Shown one piece after another: positions 34,356-50,797 of a stretch of DNA of 64,000 bases. The stretch spans positions 45,165-109,164 of the forward strand of contig QANZ01032556.1 in NCBI GenBank assembly GCA_003254925.1, written 5' to 3'. The notes under the pieces are model-generated. The model saw nothing but the letters and a program-made list of their open reading frames with translations, was not told the origin of the DNA and did not search any database. This DNA is from Chamaecrista fasciculata. Taxonomy: Eukaryota > Streptophyta > Magnoliopsida > Fabales > Fabaceae. The translations under genes and the position numbers were made by a program. Position 1 is the first letter of the stretch. Each line of letters opens with the position of its first letter.

Positions 34356-37300
34356 CTAGAAGGAGATGAGATCGTCCTTTTTGGATGGCTTCTTTGGATC
34401 CTGGCCTCCTCCATATGATGATGCAGAATCTCCCCCTTTCTTCCCAAATATCATCTCATCAAGATCATCCATCATGTCATCGTTATTCCCTCCATGAGGG
34501 CTGCTTTTCGAACCTGCCGGCTTTCGAATCAGAGCATCTTCCTTTGTGTAACGAGGTGACTCATCTGGCTCGACGGCCACTGGAATCATGGCAGGTTCTT
34601 GCTCAGGTGGGGCAACATTGGGCTTGTTCAACTCTTCGTACTTGGAGAGAACCTTCTGAATCTCGTCATTAACATTCAAGGCCTCAAAAAGCAGAGCCTC
34701 ATTATCCCCAGCAGTCTCGACGATTCGCTGGACAGTAAATTGAGACTGACGACACTGCTGTACAAGTGTCGTAGTAAGATCATCCTGCATATGGAAAATC
34801 AGATTTGTAATTATGTGTAGATATGCTGTGCTTATTGCCTTTCAAGGAACTTTCTAGGGGTAAAAAGATTTTATTTCATCATGATATTTTCACAAATTAC
34901 AGAGAAAACAGAAATCGCAGAAACCTAAGAAAATAACATAATGACATTAGCAATGCATAGTGGACCGAATTTCAGTTGGCTAAAAAGTATCTTCAAACTT
35001 AAACCTTTCTCACTAGCTAGGTAGAGTCGGTTATATGGATCAACCAACGTCAATATGTTATAGTTTTACATATTTCTATGGGTAGGTTATTAATAATTAA
35101 ATCCTTCTTAATAATTTCTCCTATTGTTTTCTTTGGTCTTCCTAAGTTTTTCTCCTTTACAGAACTGCCTAAACCTGCCCAATCTAGCAACACATCCAGA
35201 GCCTTTTTGCCTCTAACCCTAAACCTGCCTGTTCAATTAATCAGGTGGTTCAAAAGCATGCAATGCTGTGTAGAACCAGTTAACTGCTAGTAATGAACTG
35301 GAGCTAACCAGCATTAACTAAATGAGCTATGCAACAAAGCACATGGGACATAGCCATCAAGTCTTAAGAGTCTGTGGACTAGTTTTAATCTAGAAAGGGG
35401 AAAAAGAAGAGAGCCAAGGGATTAGTACTATTTTCTTCAATTTATGGAATATAGCAAAGTGCTAATCCCTGCTAAGGTATGAGGTAAATCTTTAGAAAAG
35501 TACTATTTCCCATTTTTGGTCACAAAAAAACTAATGGTGTGTTTGGATAAGGTAAATTTATGAGGGGGAAAGTAACTTTTAGAGGTAATTAAATTACTTT
35601 CTTTTACAATTTTGATATGTTTGAAAAAACAATTACCTCCAAAAATATTTTCCCTCATAAATTTACCCTATCCAAACAGACCGTAAGGGGAAACCTAAAA
35701 TCTGCCACATACCAGAATCATGTTAACATAAGCCCCAAAAACAGACAAGACACAATGAAAAGCTGATTAAAAGAATGTGGAGAGCCAATTAGACAAAGAT
35801 GGAGATTGAGGGGAAAATATATGGCTTCAACATATATAAAAACAAGACACAAGCCTCCACACATAAGATCCAAAACATGAAGCCTCAAGAGAAAAACTAA
35901 GAATGACATAGGTAGAAGGAATAAGAAACTACTGTAAAAAGAATAAAGAAAAGCACATTCTTTGATAATTTACATGGGGAATCCCAATTAACTAGGTTAT
36001 CAATTCATGCAATTGATCCTAAAACTGGGGGCTAAGTTATCACCAGTCATTCTTTGTTGTGGTAAAGTAGGCTAACAAATAAAATCAAAACACAGATACT
36101 ATTAGTTGAGAAACCCTATTAAAGTAGGACTCCTGAAGGATAGGGATATTATTATTTTTGTTACTGATGTTGTTGTTGTTATTTAGGAGTCATATATTTT
36201 ATCATTTTCTGGGAGTCTTAATTTTATTAATCATCGTCAACATCATACACCAGCAAATTCCTTCATTTATTATCTACCCAGAATAAACAGACAGATACAT
36301 TGGATCCCACAATATAGTATCCACCACCACTTTACCTATGCAACCCAACTGCATCCAGTTTACATTTGGCTAAGCTACTCTACTGATCCCCATAATTTCA
36401 TTCAAATTTTAATTGGGTCTCAACAGTTTTTTTTTTTTTTTTTTTTAAAGTAGCAGATGAAGTTTGAGTCTTATTTAATAATCTTCACTCTCGTAAGCCA
36501 CCCTAGAAAGCCAAACAGAGAAAATTAGGAAGAGCTTTTTCTAATTGCCTATTAAGGTTGCTTTTTACGCTGCGGTAATAAATAATTAGTGCCCCCCTCC
36601 CTCCGAGAAGTTAAAGAAACAAACCCAATTTTATTATTCTGTTTCCTTTATCAGTTTCTTGCCACAAAGAAGTATTTCAAATACCCAACCTAATGGTCCT
36701 TTAAATCTTTAGTAAATGTTTGCATTTAACCAATAATACGTGAAAGTGGTAAAAAAAAAATAAAAGAACCTAACTCAATTTATCAGTTTCTTGCCACAAA
36801 GAAGTATTTCAAATACCCACCATAATGGCCTTTTCAATCTTTAGTAAATGTTTGCATTTGATATATTTTATGGTGGGTGAAAGGAGTGGGAAAAAAAATA
36901 GCTAAACAAAAATAAGGAACCACAACAAAAAGCTTTAACTTTTCATATTACAATCTGAGTTTGTCAGATACTAGTTACAAACTTACAATTTATTAAAAGA
37001 TACTGAAAATGAAAACTTTGGAATAATAGAAATAAAATCAAACTTAATTTGTGAATGATGCCGCTAAAGGTCCTAAGTCCAAACTCCTATGACCCAAACA
37101 TTAGAATAGGTATACATAATAAGTTATGCAACCTATGCTAAATACAAAAGTCCTCAATCCAAAAGAATAGGCCTAAACACTGGTTGACACAAAACGCCAA
37201 GATAACGCTGTAGGCGATCTGTTAATACTTTAGTTATAGAGAACAAATAATCTTTCCCGAAAAATCCTGTGACGTCTATCTTTTGGCGCTTAAGTCCAAA

Positions 37301-38622
37301 TCATACGTCATTATTAATTATTGTCCAACTAAAATCAGATCATCTAGTGCAGAACATGAAAAATGCAACTAATATAATAACATTACAAGAACTAAAAATA
37401 CCTTTAGAACATCCTGTTGGGGTGATGAAGACAAAACAGTTGAAAGAAGCTCAATGCTGTTTCTTGCAACATCAAAAGCCTCCTTTGTTTGTTCAGGTGT
37501 AAAACCCTGCACAGGGATTTCATGCTGACCCTGTCCTCGATGACCAATATCAACTTCTGGCGCATTAGCTGAACGAGGAGGAGTAAAGATAGGTGCCAAG
37601 CTTTCATTGTCACGACCTGGGAAACGAATACCCCTTGATCTCAAACTCTGTAGCAGAAAAGTCAGTCAAGGAAACTTCAATAACACAAAATCTATAACTG
37701 ATAAAAATGCCTTAAACAAAAGATACCATGAAGAAAAAAAAAATTAACAAGTGATTATATAAGGAATTCAACTAAAGATTCCTAGAGTTGGGTATGATAA
37801 AAAAAAATCCAAAATATTTATAAGTATTAGGGCATTAAAGTCTCCCAAAAGGCCAAAACGCAAAATCTTCATAATCAGTAAATATGGATTAATAATTAAT
37901 ATTTCTTGCTGTCAGGTTTTTTAAACAAAACAATGATTATCATCAGATGTATTGTAGTTACTTATCATTTATCAACCAAACGAAAATAACATTTTTTATT
38001 GAATTCTCTTTAACCTTTTTGCTTTTATAACCCTTTTTTGCTACTTCATCCTTCCTATTACTATCAAAATCAATAGTTCAGACAGCGTCAAAACTAAATA
38101 TACCTTGTATGTTTCTTCATAGACAGGCAAATAGCGAAGCTCACTGGTTGACTCTCCCCATGCCTCAATGAGGATCAAAGCCTTGTTCCTGTTATTCACA
38201 ACAGTCTGAGGATCATCAATCAGCTTGACCATCTCATCAAGGACTCTTTCAGCTGCCACTTCTGAGAAGGCCCTCTCACAATTCTTAACACACGTTTCAA
38301 GCAAAACCAAAGACAGATACTGAACCCTAGGACTCTTCACCGCGATCCGTCTCTTTATTCCACGGATCAATTCAACACTGCTGATCTTGTCATTGTTGAT
38401 CAAGTCACAAAGCTCAAGGTTCAGTGCCCAATCAGGCTCATCAAGGGCCTCAGAGGTAGCATCCTCAACAAGCTTATCAGCCTGATTAGGACCCTGAAAA
38501 AATTCCTTCATCTTGAAGCTCATAGAACTCATGCCTGCAGTCATCTTTCGACCCACCTCAGCCCCACCAATTTTCAGGCGTTCTCCCAACGCGCTGACTT
38601 TTTCCATCAAATTGTCACTCAT
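34356..38622 (-). CDS. TOL1: TOM1-like protein (VHS-GAT ubiquitin-cargo adaptor), TOL1-like, 3 exons
   Basis: Exons 38104-38622, 37402-37647 and 34356-34784 encode 397 aa. The start MSDNLMEKVSALGERL (38622) matches the family; an in-frame ATG six codons upstream is possible but less likely. The VHS domain covers about residues 50-173 (LVEDATSE, ETCVKNCERAF, DDPQTVVNNRNKALILIEAWG). The GAT domain covers about 200-290 (FTPEQTKEAFDVARNSIELL, FEALNVNDEIQKVLSKYEEL). The tail is acidic (DDMMDDLDEMIFGKK). TOL proteins bind ubiquitinated plasma-membrane proteins and pass them to ESCRT for vacuolar degradation, replacing ESCRT-0 in plants. The 2.6-kb second intron holds a small MITE and a direct repeat. 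A leader intron probably ends just upstream of the ATG. Confidence 0.93.
35532..35687. mobile_element. Small MITE in TOL1-like intron 2
   Basis: GTGTTTGGATAAGGTAAATT at the left is mirrored by the complement of GTTTGGATAGGGTAAATTTA at the right. About 155 bp, non-coding. Confidence 0.6.
36647..36860. repeat. Direct repeat of about 83 bp, 132 bp apart, in TOL1-like intron 2
   Basis: Copies at 36647-36729 and 36779-36860 share TTTATCAGTTTCTTGCCACA, AGAAGTATTTCAAATACCCA and CTTTAGTAAATGTTTGCATT. They differ at only a few bases. Confidence 0.85.
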
Positions 38623-40590
38623 CTTTCCCGGTTTTCTCAAACCCTTTTAAGCTTTTAAGTTTTACCCCCAAAAACCCAATCGCCCTCAAAACCTAGAAAA
38701 TTCAGCGGAGAGAAAACTGCAGTCATATAATCATATTATTATGGATTGGTTACAATGAATTTTGCTCGGATCAGAACAAACAAGCAGAAAAGAACAAAAT
38801 CGAGAATCGAAAACGAAGATTCCAATCCGTAAAGAACAAAACAAGAGTTGAAATTGAAGCGTACCTTTGAAGATTGAGAATGGTTTGGTTGAGTAGACTA
38901 CGCGCAACAACTGCGAAAAGTAGTGTTGTGTTCCTTGGAGTCTCAGTCTTGTGTCCTCGCAACTTTGAAAAATTCCAATTCTGTGCTCTTTACGTGTTAG
39001 GGACTCACCAAGAGAAATTTATTTTATAGGGTAAAATATCGGTTTTTTTTTGTTTTCTTTTGTTTCCTTAAAGTTTAATAAATTTATTTTCAAATTTTAT
39101 ATTTTTTATTGATTTTTTTATAATCTTCACAAAAAGTTTGACTTTCAACTTAAGTTTCATTTTTATTCAAATCATTAATGAAAAAAAAAATCTAGTTTTA
39201 CTAACCTAGTTTTATATTTTAAATGTAGAAATCAAACGATTTTAATATCACTTAAATCAAATTTCGAATCAAATTCATATTATTTCAAGCAAAATATTAG
39301 AGATTGAATGAACAACAACAAACAAATGATAAAATGATAACAATAAAGAAATTAATATTTTTTATTTAATATGAACATATAATAAATAGAAACGATAAAT
39401 ATATATTTTTAATCAAATTAAACTATTCATTATTATTTGTTTATTTTTTGTTGCCGAAGGTATACACCAGCCCGACAGGCTAATGACTAATCATCCGCGG
39501 ATCTAAATTCCATTTAAAGGTCTGCCGCTAGTCAATTATTTGCTGCATACACAAGACGGGATTCGAATCTTCTTCCTATTAATAGGAAAGGATCCCATGA
39601 TCTTGAATTGATCTTACCCTACATTTAGTTAAGCGACTTTGTGAGCTGACTACTAGACCAACCAAACTTGGTTTCCAAATTAAAAAAAAAAAAACAAAAT
39701 CTGGAAGAGATCATGGAACTTGAAAGTTTTAAAATGAATGGAAAAAAACCAGTCATATATTTAATGCCGCCCAGATATGTTTCTAAGTGAGATTTGTTAA
39801 GTTTATTTATTAAGTAATTATTATTTATTATTTTTGTTTTGTTCATTGATTAAGTAATTAATTTATCGTAATTTTGAATAAAAATAAATTTAGTGTCCGT
39901 TTTAACTTCTAAATGTGTTAATCAGTGATATGTTGTAACATTCATAGTCTTCTTTTTATAAGATAATAAAGACGACCAACTCACAGTTTAAAAGTATTAG
40001 TAATTATCTCATCAAATTATTAATATAAAGAGTTATTTTGTGATGGACTATTTAGATATATGTAAAAGCTGATAAATAATTTAGACAAAAAAAATTGAAA
40101 AATAATTAAAGGTAATTCTATAATATAACTTGTTATATCATACAACAAGTGATGTGATATAATTTTAATTGTTTTCAAGTAATTTCATTATGAGAAATAA
40201 TAAAAAGTTAGTTTTATGAACTAATTAAACAATAGTGATTATACTACTTCACTTCTTGTACAACAAGTTACATCATTAGCATTTTGGGTCACTATAATTT
40301 TATATAGTAAAAACTAACTACATAACGAGATAGGCATGTTAGTTACTTAAATTGTTTTATTTCACTGAAATCATGCAGATTACGAGTTACTCGCGTAGTT
40401 TGGAATTTATCTATATACCATTAGTTTTATATGATTTAATACATTTATTTTAGAGTAAACTCATAATTTTATCCTTAAAAAATCACCGAATAGACAACTC
40501 AGTCCATAAAAATTGAAATATACAATTTAATTCTTGAAAGATTAAAATGGTATACTAATTAATTCTTTTTAATACTAATTAAAAAGACTA
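38623..40590. other. TOL1-like leader and intergenic
   Basis: About 38623-38960 contains the leader and likely a leader intron. From 39000 to 40590 the DNA is AT-rich without a gene. At 39455-39665 a GC-richer block has a B-box-like GATTCGAATCCCG on the minus strand and looks like a decayed retroposon, family unknown. Confidence 0.4.
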
Positions 40591-41126
40591 GGTAAAAGAG
40601 TCATTTTGGTCCTAAATGTATACCTTAATATTCATTTTGATATATTATGTTTCAAAATGTTCAAATTAGTCCTAAATGTTGACAAAATGTTTCTTTTTTG
40701 TCTTAAATGTTGGTAAAATGTTTCATTTTGGTCCAAAATTATTGAATTTGGTCATATATCTCTAGTCTCTCATTACAAGTTCAAAGGACTTGTTAAGAGG
40801 AACTCGTAGCTCTGAATTCGTCGAATTCGAATTTGAAAAGAGAGATATGATCAACTTTGCTTGTTTGACCATGAAACGAGCAGTCTACTTTTAGGACCAA
40901 TTTGGTTTCATTTGCTAACAACCCCAACTAGATAGAGAAAGTACTATTTGAGAACAATATGTAGCTCTAAACTCGTCATGTTTGAACTTGAAATGAGTCA
41001 TATTCAATAGTTTGGACCAAAATGAAACATTTTGCCAACATTTAGGACCGATTTGAACATTTTGAAACATAATGAACCAAAATGAATATTAAGGCATACA
41101 TTTAGGACCAAAATGAACCTTTAACC
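40591..41126. mobile_element. Mutator-like foldback element, family F2, with exact 9-bp target duplication
   Basis: The element begins GGTAAAAGAGTCATTTTGGTCC and ends with the complement of GGTTAAAGGTTCATTTTGG. It is flanked by an exact 9-bp repeat AAAAGACTA (40582-40590 and 41127-41135), the Mutator signature. Both halves are imperfect inverted copies, and the centre contains 'gagagatatgatcaac'. It is a better-defined copy of 3030-3557 and of the half-copy at 53490-53640. Confidence 0.88.
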
Positions 41127-41338
41127 AAAAGACTAATTAATATACTATTTTGATCTTTCAGGGACTAAAAAGTATATTGTTTTGATCTTCAGGGACTAAA
41201 AAGTATATTGTTATAATCTTTAAGGGACTAAATGTGTATTTTAATCTTTCAGATCGAGTTGTCAGCCGCTGATATTTCAAGGACCAAACTATTAGTTTAC
41301 ACATTTATTTTAATAAAAAGTATTTTTTTTAAAAAAAA

Positions 41339-41672
41339 AATCAAAAATACACTTTTGGTTCCATAACTTTTGCTCAAATCTCAATTTGATCATATAACTT
41401 TTTTTGTTGCACTTTTGGTCCATATCTTTGCAAAATATTCTACTGTCAGTCTCACTTAACCAAAAAATATGGGACCAATTCTGGAATCTGATCAAAAGAT
41501 ATAGGACCAATTATGTAACCTGATCCCAAGATATAAGAACAATAATGCAACACGAGACCAAATTTGTAACTTGAGCAAATAAAAGATACGGGATAATAAG
41601 TGCAACAAAAAAGTTATGGGACCAAATTGATATATAAGCAAAGTTTATGGGATCAAAAATGCACTTGGGCCA
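41339..41672. mobile_element. Foldback (MITE-like) element, F1-related
   Basis: The left arm 'aaaaatacacttttggttcc' is mirrored by the right arm 'gggatcaaaaatgcacttgggcc'. The inner sequence ('atataactttttttgttgcac') resembles family F1. It lies about 150-500 bases upstream of the JmjC leader. Confidence 0.5.
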
Positions 41673-41871
41673 AAAAATAATAATAACTTCTCAGAATCCT
41701 CCATAGTTAACCGCTCATGTAACCTCCATATTTCTTCCCATTTTCGTCCATATTGCTTAATTCATTCATTCATTTCATTCAATCATTCGGTGTTCGGTGT
41801 GATCGATCATCTTTCCTCTCTGCGTCGACGGACTTCATCGCATCCATAGGAGAATTCAATTCGCCACCGAC

Positions 41872-42054
41872 ATGCTCTCCTTCGTAATCTCTCATCTCTC
41901 TCTGAATTTTCATTAATTTGAAGGATTTAATTCAGTTTTGAGCAATATATGCAAATTTGAAATGTACATTGTCATATATATATATATATATATACATTCC
42001 GTTCATATTACTCAACAATGTTATTGCCGTTGTTTCACATTTCAGATTGGATAA
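41872..42054 (+). promoter_or_regulatory. Possible spliced upstream ORF in the JmjC gene leader
   Basis: An ATG at 41872 (MLSF) runs into GT at 41884. If spliced to the AG-preceded exon starting at 42046, it continues ATT GGA TAA, giving a six-codon uORF. The main ATG at 42094 follows 39 bases later. The splice is inferred from GT/AG and a pyrimidine-rich tract only. Confidence 0.4.
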
Positions 42055-42093
42055 GAAGAAACTTTGTGCAATAAGTTGTAATTAATAAGAAAC

Positions 42094-45987
<3,894 letters not shown>

Positions 45988-47827
45988 GCTTTGATTCTAA
46001 CTTCACCAACAGCATCTGTATCTTCTTCTACAGGTTGAAGTCACTGGCCTTTTCTTTTGGAGATTTCTAACAATGGATATTAAACTAAATTATTCCTTAA
46101 TTCAGATATTAGCTTTCTTACTAACTCTAGAAATGGGATCAGCTTAGAATGTACAAGCTTTATACAGTAGACCCTTACAGGAACTGAAGCAGCTAACATT
46201 TTCAAATGTATATTTCGTATAGGATAGTTAATTTCAACCATTTTTTTCCTTGTACAATTTCTAAACAGTTGTAAACTGGTACTATAGCTGTAACAGTGTA
46301 ACTTCATAGGAAATAAACAGCATTGTGAAATGGTCTGAACTTCATGCCCTCATCGCTATTATGTGGTTTCATTATCTATTAGAAAACGATATTATGAATT
46401 AATATAACTAATTGAAATAAGGACAAGAGATCAATTGAAAATCTTAAACTTAAGACTTCAAACTTAATAATTAATAATAAAAACTCAGTTAACGTCTCTA
46501 GCAAAAAAGAAAAAAAAAATTGATAAAAATGGTTTCCAACATAATGGCTAATAACAAAAACTCAGTTAATGTCAATAAAAAAGATCATCCTTGATAGACA
46601 TGTTTTCAAACGCATCCTGCACTTATCTTTTCTCAAACTCTTGTTTGGAATGGATTTTCCCTCTCTCTTTCTCCTCTCCCTTACAAAATTAAATTTTGAT
46701 TCAGTGATTCATTTTGAAAAAAAGAAAAATATGGGTCAAGAAAGCAGTTACCTACAGGCTGCTGCTGCAGTCGATAGGCACAGACCAAAAAAACCAGATA
46801 TGGAGATATACATGTGAACCCAGTATCAGCATTTGATAAAAGCTTAAATCAGAAAGCTGCATAAACTTAAGTATGTATGCAAAGCAAGATGGAAAGTATT
46901 GTTCACAAGCCCTTTTGTCAACATATTCTACCATTATACTCTTCCTTCTGTTTTTCTTATAACATAAAATTTGCGAATACTTGACATAGTTTAGGCCAAC
47001 GTAATTTTAATGGATGTCACATTAAAAAAAAATATCTAGTGAAAAACACACATTCAAAACCCGTAGGATGCCCAAGAGGATAACAAAGCAATGGAATCAG
47101 AGTTTATCCACGGAAAAGTTTAAAGTTGCAGTACCTGCATTTTGAAAAGGTGAATATGCTCTTGGGCTGGAAAATAAATGAGACGAAGAAGATGGAGCAG
47201 GACAGAGGTGAATAACACCATTGACAATGAATAAAAGATGATAAACTAGAAATGGAACCATGTAGTGGCAGGAAATTTGAAAGCAGCAACTGCAACAATA
47301 AAGAACATGAAAGAAGTTTGAAGCATCATGGTCATTAAAGGTTTCAATTATGCTACCTGATTTAAAGATTCACAATTATACCTCATTCTGGATAATCGGG
47401 CAATGGAAGCTCACTAGGGCAACTTACTACTCAGTTCAAATTACACTAACTATTCCCAACAGTCGACCCACAAAAAATATTACAGCATAAATCCTATTTC
47501 AGAACATATAGCTATGTAAAACACAACCCATCCTCCAAGATGCAAAATATATTACTGCTACAAAACCAAGTATTATTTGTATGGTATCATAAATCACTGC
47601 ATGCAATAACAACCAATTTCCAGAACAAGTAAATGTTTCATCCATGAACTAGCTCATATATAACATTACAAATATACTAGATGCAAACCTTCGTATTTTT
47701 TCCTCCAATTAGATTGTAGAACAGCAAAACACCAAATTCTGAACTAAGAATGCTACTTTGGAAAGTCTATTAATAATCATCAAATGGATAATAAAATAGG
47801 CACTACACTAAAAAGGTTTGAACAGTA
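45988..47827. other. Convergent intergenic region between JmjC and MOS2-like genes
   Basis: This holds the 3' ends of two converging genes. Sequence composition is ordinary and no further coding exon is supported. Short open frames at 46569-46817 and 47104-47298 show no recognisable protein. Confidence 0.5.
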
Positions 47828-49133
47828 TCAATATCCCAAGATACTTGGGTCTCCTACGAATTCAGCAATTTGTTCGAGCGGCACCTTAACCAGTGAATGG
47901 GTATCAGCATCCCTAACAACACCAATTTCCTTGTCCAAATCCCTATCAACTAGATTCCCATAAACACCTCTGTGTTTACCATACAACACAAGAACCGGCC
48001 CACCACGGCGAGGGAGAGCAGTCTCGAGGAAGTCTTGGGAAACCCCTTGGATGATTTCCTTGCTGTCATCCATAGATATATCACAAGTAGTAGGCCCAAC
48101 AACATCTAGAACCTTTCCCTTCTTCAAATATAATCGCCCTCCTTTCAAATCTTCGCTAATAACCCTCACCCGGATATGACTTGTAAGCCAGGAAACTTGT
48201 TTCTTCCCCTCTTTTTCCTTCTCACTAACTCTTTTGGTTTCCACATCAACTTCTCTGCGGTCTCTCCTTCTTTCATCATCTCTAGAGCGTTTCTTCTTAG
48301 AATCCTTATCTTTATCAGTATGTTGAATCTTGGACTCCTTCAATTTCCTCAAGCACCTCTCTTCTTCACTAGAACCCAATTCTGCAATATCAGCAATGTT
48401 AACTTTTACTTCCTCTTCACTGCTAGTAAGCTTTAGAATAACCCATTTATCTTCAACTTTTTGCACAACTTTACCCTTCAATCCTGAATCTCTACCCCCA
48501 ACTATTCTAACAGTCTTCCCAACAATCGAATCATCTCTCCTATTCTCCTTTGGTACTTCCACTTCCTTCGAACTGCGCATAGGGGCATTATTATCAGGAA
48601 CAAAACCCAACCCTTGTTTGCCAGCTCTCTTCTCATACTGTTTAATCTTCACATCCTCTTTGGCATTTTTTCCAATGCCCATTCCTTCACGCCATCCAAA
48701 CCCAGCAAGCAGAGCTGCAGCAAAACCCTCAACAGGCATATCTTTAAACTCATCAAATCCTTGATCATCCGGTAAACTCTGAAGCTCATCTTTAAATCTC
48801 TGCATTGACACAGACTCGGCGGAAACATATCGTGACCTTCCATTCTCATCACCATCAGCACCATGATCGCCCGCAGCAGCAGTCGTCTGCATCACGTCCC
48901 CATCATTCTTCCCTGACTGTCGAAGATTCAGACCATAAGACATCTCCGAACCGGCTTCCCCGGCGGCCGACGACGTATCCAGTTCAAATCCCAACTCGGT
49001 TCCATTGGGTTCAGTGATGGGTAGTTCAAGATTCTTCATCCTCTTTGCCCTAAATTCCTCCCATCTACCCTTCAAAGGGGGGATAACTACGTTGGCTGAT
49101 TTGTTAGCATCTGTCGCGGATTTGGATGCATCG
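47828..49133 (-). CDS. MOS2: MOS2-like G-patch and KOW RNA-binding protein, N terminus lost in gap
   Basis: A single uninterrupted frame runs from the stop at 47828 into the N run, about 434 codons visible. Upstream of LKGRWEEFRAKRMKNLELP the frame stays open to 49133 (DASKSATDAN..), so the true start lies in the gap. Domains: MSYGLNLR motif, G-patch (EGFAAALLAGFGWREGMGIG), first KOW (VGKTVRIVGGRDSGLKGKVV), a charged KDKDSKKKRSRDDERRR linker, and a second KOW region (GGRLYLKKGKVLDVVGPTTC and LPRRGGPVLVLYGKHRGVYG). MOS2 (GPKOW in animals) is a nuclear, spliceosome-associated protein needed in Arabidopsis for innate immunity and microRNA maturation. The intronless form agrees with the known gene. 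Confidence 0.92.
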
Positions 49134-49572
49134 NNNNNNNNNNNNNNNNNNNNNNNNNNNNNNNNNNNNNNNNNNNNNNNNNNNNNNNNNNNNNNNNNNN
49201 NNNNNNNNNNNNNNNNNNNNNNNNNNNNNNNNNNNNNNNNNNNNNNNNNNNNNNNNNNNNNNNNNNNNNNNNNNNNNNNNNNNNNNNNNNNNNNNNNNNN
49301 NNNNNNNNNNNNNNNNNNNNNNNNNNNNNNNNNNNNNNNNNNNNNNNNNNNNNNNNNNNNNNNNNNNNNNNNNNNNNNNNNNNNNNNNNNNNNNNNNNNN
49401 NNNNNNNNNNNNNNNNNNNNNNNNNNNNNNNNNNNNNNNNNNNNNNNNNNNNNNNNNNNNNNNNNNNNNNNNNNNNNNNNNNNNNNNNNNNNNNNNNNNN
49501 NNNNNNNNNNNNNNNNNNNNNNNNNNNNNNNNNNNNNNNNNNNNNNNNNNNNNNNNNNNNNNNNNNNNNNNN
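49134..49572. other. Assembly gap (439 N)
   Basis: A run of N that removes the first codons and promoter of the MOS2-like gene. Confidence 0.98.
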
Positions 49573-50797
49573 ATTTTATTATATCAACTTTTCATTAATT
49601 TTGATTTTTGTTAATATTTTTATTTAATATTTATAATTTAAATATATTTATTTAAATTTTATTGTATTAACTGGATATAATAAAATAAAAATTTATGAAC
49701 GAAAAATGTATAATTGAACAAAAAATAAACTAATAAATTTTAAAAAAAATAAAACATGGTAAAATAAAATATTAAGCTTGTAAAAAAATTTAAAATTAAA
49801 ATGTATAATATATTTTTAAATTATAAATTTAAACCATTATAAGGGTAATTATATTATTTGTTCATTTTATAAAGTATTTATATAAGTTACAGGGACTTAA
49901 AAGAAAAAAGATAATAGTGTTACTAATGGTTGGGGGCATTGCTATAAAATTATTATATTAGGGGGTTAATTGCTATTTTTGATAGATTAGGGGGACATTG
50001 CAATTGAACACATAGTTCAAGGTGGGTAAATGTAATTTCCCCCTAATTTTTTATTTTGAAATCTTCTTTAAACTATCAATTTTGTTTGAGGTAAAAAAAA
50101 AAAAAGAGAAAAGGAGAGAGAAGAGGTAGAGAGGGTGAAAGAGAAGAGAGAGAACAATTATAGATATAATAAATTAACAAAAAAACAAAATAGACAATCA
50201 CTTTAGAACGGGAAAAACTAATTGAAATAAAAGTAAGGTCAAAATATCCTTTTAGCACCTAATGTTTACCTCAAACTCTATTTTGATCCTTGATATTTTT
50301 TCTGTTTTATTTTGGCCCTTAATGTCTTATAATAGTTCCATTTTAGTCTCTATCTACTGAATATAGTTATATATATATATCTCGATTCAAGTCCAAAGTA
50401 GTTTCATAGTGTTATAACCTACATGTGTAACTCTTTAGATTGAAATTATAATCAAAGAAATACCTGCCATAAGATGGTTAATCAGCAGTACACCAAACTA
50501 CAAAAATGCTATACGATTAACTTAATCTGATGATGATGCCCAAACTAAAAGACAGTATTGCAATTCCCAAAGAAAAAACACAAGTTCAAAAGACCTAGCA
50601 TGATTTCCATGACCTCTTCTACAGAAATAATCATAAACTTCATTCATTCAAAGTTTTTGTTTTTTTTTTCAGCTTCATGGAGGAATGCAGAGAGTTACAA
50701 CATCTTGTGGCAGAATTTGATTGGAACCATAACTGCCAGTTTTTTAAATGAAAAGCAACAGTAAAAAGAATAAAAAAAGGACGTCAGTAGATAGATA
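49573..50797. other. Intergenic, AT-rich
   Basis: No gene is seen. A purine-rich tract lies at about 50093-50156. A partial 'tattttgatccttgatattttttc' foldback remnant lies at about 50235-50400. Confidence 0.5.

Noticed and set aside
49005..49614. Open frames across the second N run
   Set aside because: Same artefact of N; the real frame here is the minus-strand MOS2-like protein.
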